Shown here: positions 43,046 through 55,081 of the stretch, one piece after another
How positions within the stretch are numbered: the stretch's first letter is position 1
Layout of the letters: each line of letters opens with the position of its first letter
Assembly (NCBI GenBank): GCA_028456385.1
Contig: JALNQF010000029.1
Span: 186,001 to 250,000, forward strand
Origin: Ophiosphaerella korrae
Taxonomy: Eukaryota > Ascomycota > Dothideomycetes > Pleosporales > Phaeosphaeriaceae
DNA length: 64,000 bases
Direction: 5' to 3'
Notes under the pieces: model-generated
Seen by the model: the letters and a program-made list of their open reading frames with translations, nothing else
Told to the model about the DNA's origin: nothing
The model's database searches: none
Made by a program: the position numbers and the translations under genes

Positions 43046-45784
43046 TTACTCAGCCTCTGGCTCTTCCTCTGGCTCTTCTCGAATCCTCCTTCTAAGCTCC
43101 GCCTCCACAGCCCTGAGCATCATCTGCGCATCATCAATGCTCATTGTCTCGCCCACTCTGATACTCGCCAACAGTTCCGCAAACTCCGGGTTCTCGGGTT
43201 CCATGTCCTCGGGTCCTTTAGTCTTAGTGAAGGGCATAGGTGGCGGCTGGGGCCTGAAGGCGCGAGAAGTACTGTTGAATTTGCCTAACATTTCGTCAAA
43301 CTCGGCGTCAGGTTCGCTTTGACTGGTGATGGCGCCTCCGGCACCGAGGCTCCATACTTCCTCTTTATTATTGTTGTCTGGTGAGTCAATTTTGACAGCG
43401 GTGCGGATTATGACGCTGAAGTCGCCGCCGCCGCCAACGTCGAAGTAGCCGAGGACTCCAGAGTAAATGCCACGTCTCGCACCGTTCTCTTCTTTGTGTA
43501 GGATTTCGCAAGAGCGTTTCTTGGGCGCGCCGGTCATGCTTCCGGGCGGTAGACTCTCTACAAATGCCTGGAAGCCAAGATATGGCACTTTCTGTTTGCT
43601 AGGTGAAACCTTGTCTGCGGGCTCCTCCCACTCCTCGGGTGTGTTCGGTTTGTAGATTCCCCTGGGTACTGCATTGACGACTGAGACAAGCTGCCAGAGC
43701 GTCTCGTACTCTTCAACCTCCATAAGCTGGCTTACTCTGACGTTCTCAGAGCCATAGACCCCATGAAGTTGATGCCGAGTAAGATCAACAATCATCAGAT
43801 TTTCTGCGCGTTCTTTCGAAGATGAAAGTATAGCATGCGCCATCTCTTGCGTAACGCCAGGTTTCTTCTGGACGGTACCCTTGATTGGTCGGCACTGAGC
43901 AGTCTGTGACCTGTCCCAGCTGATGTAGCGTTCTGGTGACGAGCTAAGAATGTGTACGTTGTGCATCCTTATATAGGCGCTGAAGGGAGCAGGATTTTGG
44001 CCGGTCAAACGTTTATAGAGATTCCAAGAATGCTCATTGTTCTCCGACTGAGAAATCCTACAAGCCACTGAACTGCGAGCGTGAATCTCATTACGTGCTG
44101 TAAGGCAGAGCTCGTAGCTTTGTCCATCTGCTATGGCCCTTTGGCAGCTGCGCACTTTCGGAAGGTAGTCAACGCTATTGACAACTTTGGGTGTGCATGA
44201 GCTAATGTACTGGCTCATTGTGTCATGCTCATCGAACGGATTTCGCTTCGGCGCTGGTGTCGCATTTGGCGTCGATTCCAATGATTTGTACGCAGCAGCT
44301 TCATAAATCTTTTCTTGTACTTCTGAAACCCATGGTTGATCATGGGTGCCGCGAATACTCTGAATGTATACCTTCTTCACTTGGTGATCGAAGACAATGC
44401 TTCGCGTGATGTACGCAAAGCAAACATCTGGATACCCTGATTCTTCCTCGACTTTGATATCAATAGTTTCCAGCCCAGCTTCGTAGGATGCATAGCCCAT
44501 AAGTCCTCCCCAAAATGGTGCCCAGGTTGCGGTTTGAGGGGGCGTTGAGGGCTGAAGGCTCTTCATGACTTCTCTGACGTACGGCCAAGGATCCGCAACA
44601 GTCCACTCTGTGTGCACTTCATCATGGCCATCCCTGAGTTGCATTACTCTGGAACCAGCATAATAGTGTAATCGTAAGGTTTCCCCCGGAATTACAAGAC
44701 TAATGATGCTGTATCTGCCCGTGCCAACGGCCATTGGGAGGAGATTCGACTGAAGACCAGATTCCAGTACAATGGCTTCATGCCTCGGTATTTCTAGCAG
44801 CTCGCATATGTCTGCGACTGTAAGGCGCCCACTGCCTGTTGTAGCGCAGTGAACGATGCTAGGCGGGAGGTCAGGCAGTATCTGCCCGTCTCCATGAGCG
44901 ACTAACGAGGCCAGCTTATGTGGAGCAATGGTATCACTGTCTAGACCAAATTGTACCTTCGAGTTCTTGAGGCCCAGTTCACGATGGGAATCGTAAAAGG
45001 TAACCGGTGTCGGGACTGATGATATCGAGGTACCTTCCAACGTGCTGGCTCGAGGCATGCGCTCTTGCTGCCATGCCTGACTATCCTCCCACCAATTCCG
45101 GATGATGCGACTACCCTCTTCATTTGTGCAAATTGACTCAGGATGGAACTGGACACCCCAGAATGGTTTCTGCGTGTGCTTGACACCCATAAGGACAGCA
45201 CCATTTGCTTCGCAGTCAAAGTCCCAAGCCAGTGGTTCCAACAGCGGACATGTCCTCGTTGCCTCCCAGAGCTGAGAGGGGTACCGGACAGCACGTTGTG
45301 TTTGGATCGGGTGACGGAGCTTTACCTGCAGGGAATGATACTGAGTTGCTTGAAGTTGCGCTACATCCCGGAAGATATCCCGGCCCTTATGCAGGACTGC
45401 AGAAACTATGCCATGTTTCGGTTCAGCCAGCGTCTCGATGTCGGCGTCGAACGCAAGGCACAATGACTGAAATCCAAGACAGATTCCAAGAATCGGAACG
45501 ACATGTTCATCCTCGAGGTTCCAAAGCTCTTTCATAAGTCCGACATCGCTGTCGCATTTTGCCCAACCAGGCCCGGGACCGGCAATGACCGCATCGAAGC
45601 CCTTTACATATTTCCGGAACGTTATATCACCCTCGTTGCACAAGAAAGCCGGGTCGTCGATGAAGATTTTGGTAACGTCTGCATCCGTATTTTGCTCAAC
45701 CAGTGCAACAATATTATTTGAAAAAGAGTCGTAGGCGTCTAGGAATAAAATTCTTGGCCGCTGAGTCAAAATCGCGGGCGCCAT
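43046..45784 (-). CDS. ABZ1: Bifunctional para-aminobenzoate (aminodeoxychorismate) synthase
   Basis: A single exon encodes 912 residues. The N-terminal class I glutamine amidotransferase has ILFLDAYDSFSNNI, the nucleophile loop GICLGFQSL (Cys ~102) and the His/Glu pair VQFHPESI. The C-terminal chorismate-utilising domain shows AYIRMHNVHILSSSPERYIS, RPIKGTVQKKPG (the catalytic PIKGT Lys is the PabB hallmark), ENLMIVDLTRHQL, PGSMTGAPKKRSCEIL and GVLGYFDVGGGGDFSV. The enzyme converts chorismate and glutamine to 4-amino-4-deoxychorismate for folate synthesis in the cytosol. The fused order PabA-PabB, PIKGT instead of the anthranilate synthase PIAGT, and the length all fit fungal PABA synthase. 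Confidence 0.96.
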   Translation of the reverse strand: MAPAILTQRPRILFLDAYDSFSNNIVALVEQNTDADVTKIFIDDPAFLCNEGDITFRKYVKGFDAVIAGPGPGWAKCDSDVGLMKELWNLEDEHVVPILGICLGFQSLCLAFDADIETLAEPKHGIVSAVLHKGRDIFRDVAQLQATQYHSLQVKLRHPIQTQRAVRYPSQLWEATRTCPLLEPLAWDFDCEANGAVLMGVKHTQKPFWGVQFHPESICTNEEGSRIIRNWWEDSQAWQQERMPRASTLEGTSISSVPTPVTFYDSHRELGLKNSKVQFGLDSDTIAPHKLASLVAHGDGQILPDLPPSIVHCATTGSGRLTVADICELLEIPRHEAIVLESGLQSNLLPMAVGTGRYSIISLVIPGETLRLHYYAGSRVMQLRDGHDEVHTEWTVADPWPYVREVMKSLQPSTPPQTATWAPFWGGLMGYASYEAGLETIDIKVEEESGYPDVCFAYITRSIVFDHQVKKVYIQSIRGTHDQPWVSEVQEKIYEAAAYKSLESTPNATPAPKRNPFDEHDTMSQYISSCTPKVVNSVDYLPKVRSCQRAIADGQSYELCLTARNEIHARSSVACRISQSENNEHSWNLYKRLTGQNPAPFSAYIRMHNVHILSSSPERYISWDRSQTAQCRPIKGTVQKKPGVTQEMAHAILSSSKERAENLMIVDLTRHQLHGVYGSENVRVSQLMEVEEYETLWQLVSVVNAVPRGIYKPNTPEEWEEPADKVSPSKQKVPYLGFQAFVESLPPGSMTGAPKKRSCEILHKEENGARRGIYSGVLGYFDVGGGGDFSVIIRTAVKIDSPDNNNKEEVWSLGAGGAITSQSEPDAEFDEMLGKFNSTSRAFRPQPPPMPFTKTKGPEDMEPENPEFAELLASIRVGETMSIDDAQMMLRAVEAELRRRIREEPEEEPEAE

Positions 45785-46441
45785 CGGGTGGTGCGAGCAG
45801 AGTCCGATGTTATGAATTTTGGGAATGGCAAAGATTGTGATTGTTGAGAGACTGCTTTTGATGGACTGAATGCTCCTTGTAGGAGAAGCTGTGACGTTTG
45901 GGGCGTGACGCAGTCAGTCGCCAACGCTGATGGCCAAAAATCGGAGATAATAGTTATAGGGCTGAACGGAGCCAACGCCGTGATAAGGAAAAAAGATTGA
46001 AAGCCGAGGGGTCCGATGCATGCGTCAACGACGCTCAGTGTGCTCACCGTATTCAAATGAGTGGTGTGGAATGGTTGCGAGACCGCAGTATTATGGCCAA
46101 GGTTCTTGCACGTGTCAAGAAGAGAAAGACTGTGTTGGTAGATGTTGAGCGAGAGCCATACTTTATCGCAGCGCCCCTAGGGTCGGCGCGATCGAGTTGT
46201 GCAGGGTCTGAGGCTAAACCGCATGCGGCTCTCCGGATGAACCAATCCTCCCTTTTCTCATTCGGTCGACTGGTGCACTTTTCCAACTGAGGGAAGGTTA
46301 ACCACGTCGACTTGGGATTTCGGCCTGAAACGTTTGTTTGCCACCTCCTGCGTGGCCCAAGCAGGGGCTACACGCGATCGTGGGCGAGGTCTTCACACAC
46401 GGAACGGGGATGCAGGACCTGGAATTATTGGAATTCATGTG
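45785..46441. other. PABA synthase upstream region
   Basis: This is 657 bp between two minus-strand genes. It has plus-strand open frames without family resemblance; no gene is supported. Confidence 0.5.
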
Positions 46442-48165
46442 CTACCTAATAGCAGGGGCCAAATCCCCTGGGACCACATCTTGCCCAGTGTTGGAGGGGG
46501 CCTGGATTGGCCCTGCCAAGTGTGGGGAAGCCTGATTGGAAGAGTCACTGTCCACGTCATGTCTTCCTTCGCCAGCATCATCTTTCCGCGGATGCACCCT
46601 CCCACCAAAGAAAGCAAGCAGCATCAAGTCATATGCGGCTTTCAGTGAGCCTGCCACGACGAAAGCTACCCAAAATCGATCATGACCAGCCAAAACACCT
46701 GTCAAGGACGGGCCTGAGCTCTGTGCTAGAGTCTTGAGTATGTTGACAATACCCATGACTGCGGTTCGTTCTTCAGGCAGCACAATAATTGATAGAAACG
46801 CTGAGCGTGGAGCTTGATCCATGGAGTTGAGTACTGATCTGCCTACGAGCAAACAGATAGTTAATGGCAGTCCGGGAGGCACTGACAGTAATGCCAGAAA
46901 GACTGAACTTGGCAGATGAGTTATGACCATTGCTTGTATCAAACCTAGGCGTTTGGCAAGAGATGAAGCAAAGACGTTTCCAATAGTTGAGACAAACCTA
47001 ATCGATGTTACCAGGACATTCATTATGCAATATTCATCATAACATACCATGTGGCTGACATGATGCCACCAAGTTTGCCTTTTGGAAGCCCAAATTTCCT
47101 ATCCATATAGTAGTTGATCAAGGAGAAAGGGACCATGCCACTGCCCAGCGAGTCAAAGAAGAACAAGCTGCATAGCTTCAACAAAACCCCTCGGCTGGGT
47201 TTAGAGATAGCACTGATCGAACCCCATAGCTTCTTGGGTGCCTTTACAGCTGTATCGCTCTGTCGACCAGAGTTGCCATTTGTATCGCCGTCGCCATTGA
47301 GAAGTGGCTCTCTCTCACCATTGGCTGCAGATTGATGAGATTTGTGATCAGCATGTTCACAGTTCCGACTCAAGAACAACGCCAAAACAGCCTTGACACA
47401 TCCCACCCCAGTGTAAATCCAAAAGATCGCGCGGTACGCATCTAGATTCGAAAAGCCCAGCTTAGCCTGCAAATGGTCAACCGCCTGACCACCCACAACT
47501 AGCCCCGTCGAAGTCCCCAACACAGCCAACACCACATACCACGTATACACATCTGATCGCTGGCCCTCGGGTACTAATTGTGCCAACGTCGACTCTTCAA
47601 CCGCCCTAAACGGCCCAATCTCATTCCCACTAGGGCTAATCACGCCGATAATTGCAGCCATGAGTAGGGCAACGTAATTTCTCGTAGTAGCAAACACCGC
47701 CCCCGAGGCGGCCATCGCAACCGCCCCAAACAGCAATATCGTCCGCCGCCCAATAGAATCGGCAATAAGCGTCAAGAGCAGACTAATAATTACGTCGCCG
47801 AGTAGCGTCAACGTCATGAATAGGCCAATCTGTTCGTCTGAAAATCCCAGCTCTTGGAGGTACACGGCTAGGATGAGGGCGACAGAGCCGTAGGCGAATA
47901 GTCGCACATAGCGCATGAGGATGATGATGTGCACGTCTTTGCTGGCGGCTTTCATTGTTGCGAGGCCAAGTTCTGCTGCGAGCCAGTGTGATGCGCTGGA
48001 GACACCATTAAGAAGAGACATGTTTGATTGTCCGGGCTCGAATACAACTTTCAGAAGCTGCCATCCAGGAGGGGTGTGTAGCGAGCGTCGATGAAGCGAG
48101 CGAGTACGGAGCGGCCAGGTGATCGTACTGTGGATGGAAAGGCGGAATTCACCAAGCAACGGCAT
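46442..48165 (-). CDS. Major facilitator superfamily transporter
   Basis: Exon 1 is 48165-47048 and exon 2 is 46997-46442, joined by a 50-bp intron (SATW to FVSTIGNVF), giving 557 residues. From the internal ATG at 48021 (MSLLNGVSS) it would be 509; the first ~48 residues of the long form are basic and non-membrane, so the shorter start is a real alternative. MFS motif A is visible after TM2 (GDVIISLLLTLIADSIGRR), with the antiporter-like PSGNEIGPFRAVEESTLAQL. A central loop (~275-300) carries a polar Asn/Gly stretch. About 12 membrane segments are seen. The C-terminal tail is hydrophilic. It resembles the fungal YCR023C-like drug:H+ class, with substrate unknown. Confidence 0.88.
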
Positions 48166-48800
48166 CGGCTGCCAGCTGCTTTGAACGCTTTTGCACGGCC
48201 ATAGTGCAATGTTTAGGTTGGTGCCTAGCGAAGATGACTTACGTCATACGTCAGCACCAGGGCGTGCCTGCATTGGGAAGGAAGCATTAGTAGCAGGCCG
48301 CCTGAAGTACAAACGCGCGTAGTATGAAGTGAACATCAGATGACATATCAAGCAGACACATGACACTGTTCTAGCACCTCACATTACTCCACCAGCATTT
48401 GTCAATCCAGCAGTAAAGTCAGGAGAGAGACTAAGGTCACGCATGTAGTAAAAGATATATGATTTGCCCAGATAACACCCCGAGGAAAACAGGAAAGGAC
48501 AAAGCCCATCAGCCAGAACAAATTGCAGTCAGATGCAGATATTCTAGGAAATCCAACGAGAAGGGCCCTATCTAATTCGAGAACCGCGTCGCCATGCAAG
48601 TGTAACGGGGAGAGCGAGATGGGTTTGGACATGGGAGCATAGCGGAAGTCGTTTGAGAAGGAAGCCATAGCCATAACCATGAGCATTAAGTTACCGTTAC
48701 CAGATTCGCAGAACCGGAACACAAACGCCCACGCCGTATATCGCTCGTCTTGTCCGCGTGGACGAACCTCCAACACCCTACTATTCGACATTTCAAGACT
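48166..48800. other. Intergenic region between MFS gene and YPT1
   Basis: This contains the MFS promoter and the YPT1 3' untranslated region. Nothing else is recognised in 635 bp. Confidence 0.5.
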
Positions 48801-49747
48801 CTAGCAGCAGCCACCGCCGGATCCGCTTTGGACACCCTGGCCCTGACCAATCGGAACTGTTGGCTTAGTGTTGGCGGTTGTGGTTCCCATACGCTCCTTG
48901 ATCTGGCGGGCCATAGTAAGGAAAGCTTGTTCGACGTTGGTGGCGCTCTTTGCGGATGTCTCAAGGAACGGAATGCCGAGGCTGTCTGCAAACTCCTGTG
49001 ACGATTGTTAGATAATGTATCAGTGGCCAAAAATGGGTGTGCGTACTTTTGCTACAGTGTACTCGACGACCTTCTTATCTGCCATATCGGACTTGTTGCC
49101 CACCAACAGCTTGTTGACGCCCTCGGTTGCATAGCGGTCAATCTCCTGCAGCCACTGCTTCACATTGTTGAACGAGTCCATATCAGTGACGTCGTAAACG
49201 ACACAGATGCCGTGGGCGCCGCGGTAGTACGAGGATGTGATGGTTCGGAATCGTTCTTGGCCAGCGGTATCCCACTGTAGTCACGGTCAGCACTGTATGG
49301 CCTAGGCCGTCGAGCCTTGTGCCACTCACGATCTGCAGCTTCACAGTCTTGCCATCGAGCTCGATAGTCCTGATTTTCTAGCACGTGTTAGCGTACCGCA
49401 GATAACAAGCAGAAGCATACACGTCAGAGGTGCACATACGAAATCTACGCCGATGGTAGAGATGTAGCTCTCTGTGTATGTGTCGTCGGCAAAACGAAGC
49501 AGCAAGCACGACTTTCCGACACCCGAGTCGCCGATCAGGAGGAGCTTGAAGAGATAGTCGTATCTGTCGAGCGAGAGGTCAGTGGGAGGCTGCGCTGGCG
49601 GCGTCAAGAGCACCAGGCCGTCAATATAATGAGGGGCCACTCTGCAGAGACTCGGGTTAGCATAGCTCCGGCCGAAGGTACGATATCATGACCGCTTAGG
49701 CGTGGCGGTGGGACTCGCGCACAGGTTACGTACCACTCAGGATTCAT
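48801..49747 (-). CDS. YPT1: Rab1-type small GTPase
   Basis: Exons are 49747-49737 (11 bp), 49563-49440, 49377-49330, 49274-49047 and 48995-48801 (606 nt; 201 residues). All Rab motifs are present: P-loop GDSGVGKS, switch I/effector [27 protein letters not shown], and the C-terminal GGGCC that is doubly geranylgeranylated. The sequence follows fungal Ypt1 almost residue for residue. Ypt1 controls ER-to-Golgi and intra-Golgi traffic and early autophagy and is activated by TRAPP complexes. Exon 1 supplies only MNP plus two bases of Glu4. Its donor must be the weak GA|GTGGTA, since using the stronger GTACGT three bases on would create TGA at the junction. Confidence 0.97.
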
Positions 49748-50355
49748 TTTGGCGGCGTTGTAGAATGTGTGGTGGGCAAGGGTGTGGTATGTGTATAGCT
49801 AGGTGATGCCGGGGAGTATAAGACGGAGGTTATGGCGAGTCGCTGGGGCTGGTGGTGTAGAAGACAAAGGTCGATGGCTGTAGCCCTAGAGGTGCCTCTG
49901 CGCGCTTGGCGTTCAGCCCCAACGCAACGGAGGTCACAAGTCGGCCGTTGGTCCCGTCGCGCACCCAAGGAACATCATATCACCTTCATCTTCACATGTG
50001 CACAGTCCCCGAGGCTCATCTGGGCTTCGGCTAGATGGCTCATTCGCTGTCTGACGCACTATCTGTGACTTGTTTCTTGCTGCCTGTCTAGTACCACGAA
50101 CAAGACCAAGGAAGGCATGCGATATCTGCACGTGATCGTAAAGCGTCTGCCGCCTCAGGACGCACAATACGAACACAGGCACAGTTTAAAGTAGGAGACA
50201 AGTTCGTGGCTCTGATGGAATGGAGATTTTGACAGTATATGCTCCTCATGCGCCGTTTCCCCTAACGCTACCCGGCCATTGTCCCAAAAAGAGGATTCGT
50301 AAACCCACGTTCCCAGTATCATACAGACACGTCCCTCTCTCTCCAAGGCCCCAAA
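49748..50355. other. YPT1 upstream / GTP carrier 3' region
   Basis: No gene is seen in this 608-bp interval between two minus-strand genes. Confidence 0.5.
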
Positions 50356-51516
50356 TTACATAATCTTGCCGAATGCGGGAATAAGTGTTTGCGCCAGCCA
50401 GAAGGAGAAAACAAGCTTGGGCCCGGTCATGAGGAGTTTAGGTGTCAGGCCCTTGAAGAAGGCTGTGGGTCCCTCGTGCTTCATCATTTTGGACACAATC
50501 TTGAAGCCACTCTCTGGGTTGTCAAAGTTACGGTTCTGAATACGAGTCTTGATAACGTCTAGGGGAGCAGAGACGATGAGCGAGGCGCTGGCACCGGCGA
50601 TTGAGGCGACAAAGTTTTGCCCCCAGGTAGCAGCGTTGTAGTCGGTGAGTTTGTACAGGTATTCCTTGGCCGCAGCAGAACCACCAAATAGCTATTGCAC
50701 ATCAGTATTAGTCATAAATCCGCTGGGTAAACTGGACGCACTGCAAATGATCCAGGCGCATTACGTGCGGCTGTCCAGCCCCAGCCACGATACAATCCAA
50801 ACCCTTCATCAGCAATGATTCTAATAAGTCCACGTCCACGGAATGCCTCCGGGTTGGTCTGTCGCTTGATCTTGAGAACGTCCAATGGCAAGAGAACAAT
50901 CTCGCCGATGCCAACAAGGGAACCTGCGGTTGCGTGCATGATCGCCTTGCCGTTACCCTTGCCAAATGTGCGGTCGAAGCTATCACCATGGTGTTGCGCT
51001 AGATAGTCCCTGGCGAAGGGCTGGCCACCATACTTGTATATGCGTTGGAGAATCTAGCATCGTTAACAAAACGATTCTCTCTCTGCACCTGTCACAACAT
51101 ACTTTGTAAGCTGCAGCATATCCCAGACCGGGGAACAGCGAGAGGAATCGGGATGGGACTGAGGCCCCGGCCTTTTCCCTGAAGATAACCTGGTTCAAAT
51201 GGGATGCCGACTCAATCTGCAATGGTTATGTTAGATGTAGTCGCTCTCAAGATTGCACAGCTATGTTACCTTGCCGTGGTTGCTCATCAATCGCTTCGCT
51301 GTGGTGTCGACGGGGTGGAAGATCATGAGCTCCGCAATTCCCGCACATCCTTTGTTCGTCAGCCAAAAGCCCTGCAGGCGCGATCCTCTATTGAGTTGTA
51401 CCTGCGCCCAGAACTCTGGCTGTGGTTGATTCCCTCTTGAAGTCCTTTGCTGACGATTTGGTGCCGGCAGCGGCTTGCGCGACCTTTGCTACGGCTTCTG
51501 ATGGTGACGGCGTCAT
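50356..51516 (-). CDS. GGC1: Mitochondrial GTP/GDP carrier
   Basis: Exons are 51516-51402, 51349-51270, 51216-51103, 51053-50742 and 50691-50356 (957 nt; 318 residues). All four introns are 49-53 bp. Three mitochondrial carrier repeats are visible: GIAELMIFHPVDTTAKRL, VGIGEIVLLPLDVLKIKRQ and GASASLIVSAPLDVIKTRIQ. Each carries the Px(D/E)xx(K/R) signature. VLGAGCAGIAELMIFHPVDT is characteristic of Ggc1/Yhm1, which exchanges GTP for GDP across the inner membrane and affects mitochondrial iron balance. The ~30-residue N-terminus is polar and not a cleavable presequence, as usual for carriers. Phase agreement at every junction supports the model. Confidence 0.95.
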
Positions 51517-53133
51517 GATGGACAATTAAATGTGACAGTAACAATTACAATTTATGGAAATCAGACAGCGAGGAACAACAGCACAGGCGACTGTATTTTG
51601 GGTATCGACGAGCGGGAAATACGAGCTAGCGACAACATGTCAACGTCGAAAAAAGTTATGGTGGAGCTAGGACGAGGGCCGCCCGAGCTCGGAAGCCGCT
51701 AAACGTGGGTTGTCTTCACTCAGCCCGACCTCGCCCAAACATCTCAAATACCATCACCGGTCAATCGTATTTCATTCTGCAAGAAAACACTGTCCTGTCT
51801 TTTGATATCTGTACTGAATTAGGCTCAATATATTTCTAATTAGGCCTCGATATGTACAGAATACACCCGAATTACCTGGCCAGCGATCCAGTGATTTCCC
51901 TTTGGTTACAGGACATTTTTGAATTCTGAATATTCAAAGGCCCTAGATATCGATGTTTTTGTGCTGACGGAGATACATCCATATAGTGTACAATCTCACC
52001 TTGGACGCAACTATTTTCCTCATCCGCTTTCGCGCAGCTTGGATGTAAGCAGGTTGACAGCGGCCATTAAGAATCTAAACCCACTTCTCACGACATTGGC
52101 ATTCGGACAGAAATATCTTAGCCATGGGCAATGGCACAAGCGGCGTTGCTCGGTGTTGATTACTGATATTCATCGCATGACTCTTGAGGTCGCCGTCCAA
52201 GGTCCCTACTGCAGCTTAGTCAAGAGCAAATAATTCACAGCGCACCTATTTGCGAAGAACGGCGCAAAGAGCAAGCCACTTTATGTAGCAATTGTGAAAA
52301 AGACGTCATGTCACACACAGTCCAATGGATCGTTCCGGGGACAACAATGCGCATGGCTTTTGCCAAGAGATCGATATCGATCTCCACACCCGCAACTGCA
52401 ACAATGGCTGAGTTTCATCCGCACGAGCATGAACGTGTTCGTCATTTTAGCACGTGGAGGCTTGTTATGCGATTCTGCGCCCTCATGTCGGCTAACACGG
52501 AATAGACAAGTGGTGTCGCATTTGACCCCACATGCATATCAGCCGTCGAAAGGAGAAAAAAGCAACAACCGCCTTTGCCCCGTTCATGAACTTGAGATAG
52601 CTCACCTCGCGAATTTGACAACCGTGAGCCGCTCTTGCGTCAGCGCCGTCGATCTCAACTAAAGCCGTCACAAAGCTTTGACAAATCGTGAAGATAAGGC
52701 AATTCACTAGAAGCCTTTCTATTCTATAAGGATCTGCGATCGTACCTCAATTGATCGCTTTCCCCATCTTCAACGCCATCCAATCAATTGAAGCTAGGAA
52801 CATTGCGCTCACCCCATAGCGCCCCACTTGTATGGAATTCATGAATCATTGACTGCATTCAATATCCCACACAAAGTAGTAAATCTGATCCAAAAGAAAA
52901 TATCCTAAACCCAACACGCCCTGTGTCACCTCTTGGCATATCGGCGCCTATGCAGCTGATAGCAAATTCTAAGCCGGACCTATGAGTGTCAATGGACTGG
53001 TCTTGACGACCTGGCACGTCATAGTGATATTATATGGTCTGTTTCAGTCACTTCAATACTTGGGTGCCCACCTGTTTCATTCTATCCATCTTAAATTCAA
53101 GTCATTTGTGGTCTATTCACTTCAACCTCCGCC
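51517..53133. other. Divergent interval between GGC1 and the 7TM-RGS gene
   Basis: These 1.6 kb carry both promoters. One plus-strand frame (51919-52233) is open for about 100 codons but starts from TTG, matches no family and shows no splice support; another (52294-52662) is similar. I treat both as chance. Confidence 0.45.
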
Positions 53134-54968
53134 ATGGATACGCCAGGTCTCATCATCTACAACCTCCCGCCAATACCCCCGAAGTGGGATCAAGTGGGAG
53201 TCTTCTATGTTGCGTTTTGTGCAACATGGACAACTATTGTGCTGGCAGGGATGATCTTCTGTTGGTGCAATCGACACTTACCCATCATGAGAATTCGAGG
53301 ATTGCCGCTAGCCTTTGGGTCCGTGATATTCCTGCACTTGTACTGGTGCATAGCACAAATCACGTATCCTATCGGAGCGACGATGCCTATCGTCATCGCA
53401 TATAGTGTTCAATACTTTGTTATGGGGACCTGGTTTCCTCTTGGTATAGCACTATTTCATGCTTCCAATCTGCGGTTCCTCCGTGTCGCCAAGCTACAAA
53501 AGCGGTTTACGCATCCATGGCAGAGGAGAAAAAGAGGTTGTGATGGCGCGCACTCCTCTTGGTTGTGCAAGATTCGAAATATGGAATACACCACCAAGGT
53601 AATGGCGTTCATTATCATTGGGGTAGTTGTTCAGGTATGTCAGCTTTTCCAATCAAAGGATGCTATATCTGACGCCTTGTAGACTCTACTCACCACTGGA
53701 ATGTGGATCGCTTGTAGGAAATACCACCCAGCATTTGGCATTCCCGGCACTAAAATTCGAGGGGCAACACTTCCTGAACAACTAATCGATCTAGGCAGAG
53801 GTTGGGAATGGTGGCCGTCTGTTGTATGGCAATTCATCTGGACATGGGGCATTGCACCTGTCCTAATCTGGAGGGCTTGGGATATCCACGATACCATGGG
53901 ATGGCGAACACAGACTATTGGGGCTTGCCTCTCAGGGTACGTACACCCAATTCTATGATCACAACATTCTAACTCACAATTGGCAGCCTACATGCAACCC
54001 CCATGTTTCTAATCGCATCATATGTTCCTGCATTCAACAAAGTCAATGCGTATTTCCACCCAAGTCAATGTTAAGTGCGCTCCGTCTTGTTCGCAGTTGA
54101 ATTACATCTACTAATATCACACAGGATCCACCTCAATATAATGTTCATAGAAATTTTTACTGTATTTGTTCCCGTCTATCAAATAATCAAGTTATGGCAC
54201 ATGAATCGAAGAGTGACCTCTTCTAACGAGGAATGGGAAACAACCTCTCAAGGTCTCGTACCGCCAAGAAATGGATCTACCATAGAACTCGTGGAGAAAG
54301 ATGAAATCCTAGGTTACATCAGCAATGGCTATGCAGGCCGTCTAATTACCATAGCGGCACTCAACCGTGTTCTCCAACACCACCCCGGCCCTCTCCAGGA
54401 ATTCTCAGCCCACCATAACTTCTCCGGAGAAAACATCGCTTTCCTCACGCACCTATCCGAATGGAAATCAGATTGGTCTGACAACTCCGACGTCGGCCAA
54501 GGACAGTGTATAAACATGTTCAATGCTGCTCTACAGATCTACATCAACTTCATCAGCCCTCGTGACGCTGAATTTCCCCTCAACCTCTCGTGTGCACACC
54601 TCAAGAGACTCGAGGCTATCTTTGAACAACCAACACGTACCATTTGTGGTAAAGCACGCATCGATCCAGCTACGCCATTTGCGTTTGAGCCTCGACTTGA
54701 GCAACCTGGCAGCGAGTCTATTTCAAGAAGTGTCACATCGCAGACTAGATACACCGGGTTCATCTCGCGGGAATTTGGATTGGAAGTCTTCAGTGAGACG
54801 GAGGAGCATATCAAGGAGCTCGTCCTGAACAATACCTGGCCAAAGTTCGTGGACGAGATGCAAACAAGGGGACGACAGAGTGTAGCGTCAAGGGGAAGTG
54901 GCGCAACGGGTAGCAGTGGCGCAACGGCCATCAGCCGCGTGACGAAGTTTGTCAGAAGTCTAGTATGA
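53134..54968 (+). CDS. Seven-transmembrane protein with cytoplasmic RGS-like domain
   Basis: Exons are 53134-53634, 53683-53936, 53987-54049 or -54070, and 54125-54968. About seven hydrophobic segments occupy the first ~330 residues (FYVAFCATWTTIVLAGMIFC, AFGSVIFLHLYWCIAQITY, KVMAFIIIGVVVQTLLTTGM and so on). A C-terminal RGS-like helical domain follows (NFSGENIAFLTHLSEWKSDW, then NAALQIYINFISPRDAEFPL and FISREFGLEVFSETEEHIKE). RGS domains stimulate GTP hydrolysis by G-alpha; fungal 7TM-RGS proteins are thought to couple a membrane signal to this. The exon 3/4 junction is abnormal: the family sequence YFHPSQW-IHLNIMF needs exon 3 to end at 54070, where the intron would begin TT. A usable GT donor at 54050 stays in frame but drops seven residues (553 versus 560 residues). 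Confidence 0.86.
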
Positions 54969-55081
54969 ATATACGGACGAGCATATCTCCAAACAATTTT
55001 CCCGTGCTGTGACTCTCATCCAGTCCAAAAGAAAAACTCCGATTCAATTTATGACTTGACATCTCTATTACGTACACAACC

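Noticed and set aside
45997..46290. 97-codon plus-strand frame upstream of the PABA synthase gene
   Set aside because: Lies in a promoter-like interval, no homology recognised and a comparable frame is open on the opposite strand.
51919..52662. Two plus-strand frames of 104 and 122 codons upstream of the 7TM-RGS gene
   Set aside because: Non-ATG or unsupported starts, no splice-consistent extension and no family resemblance.
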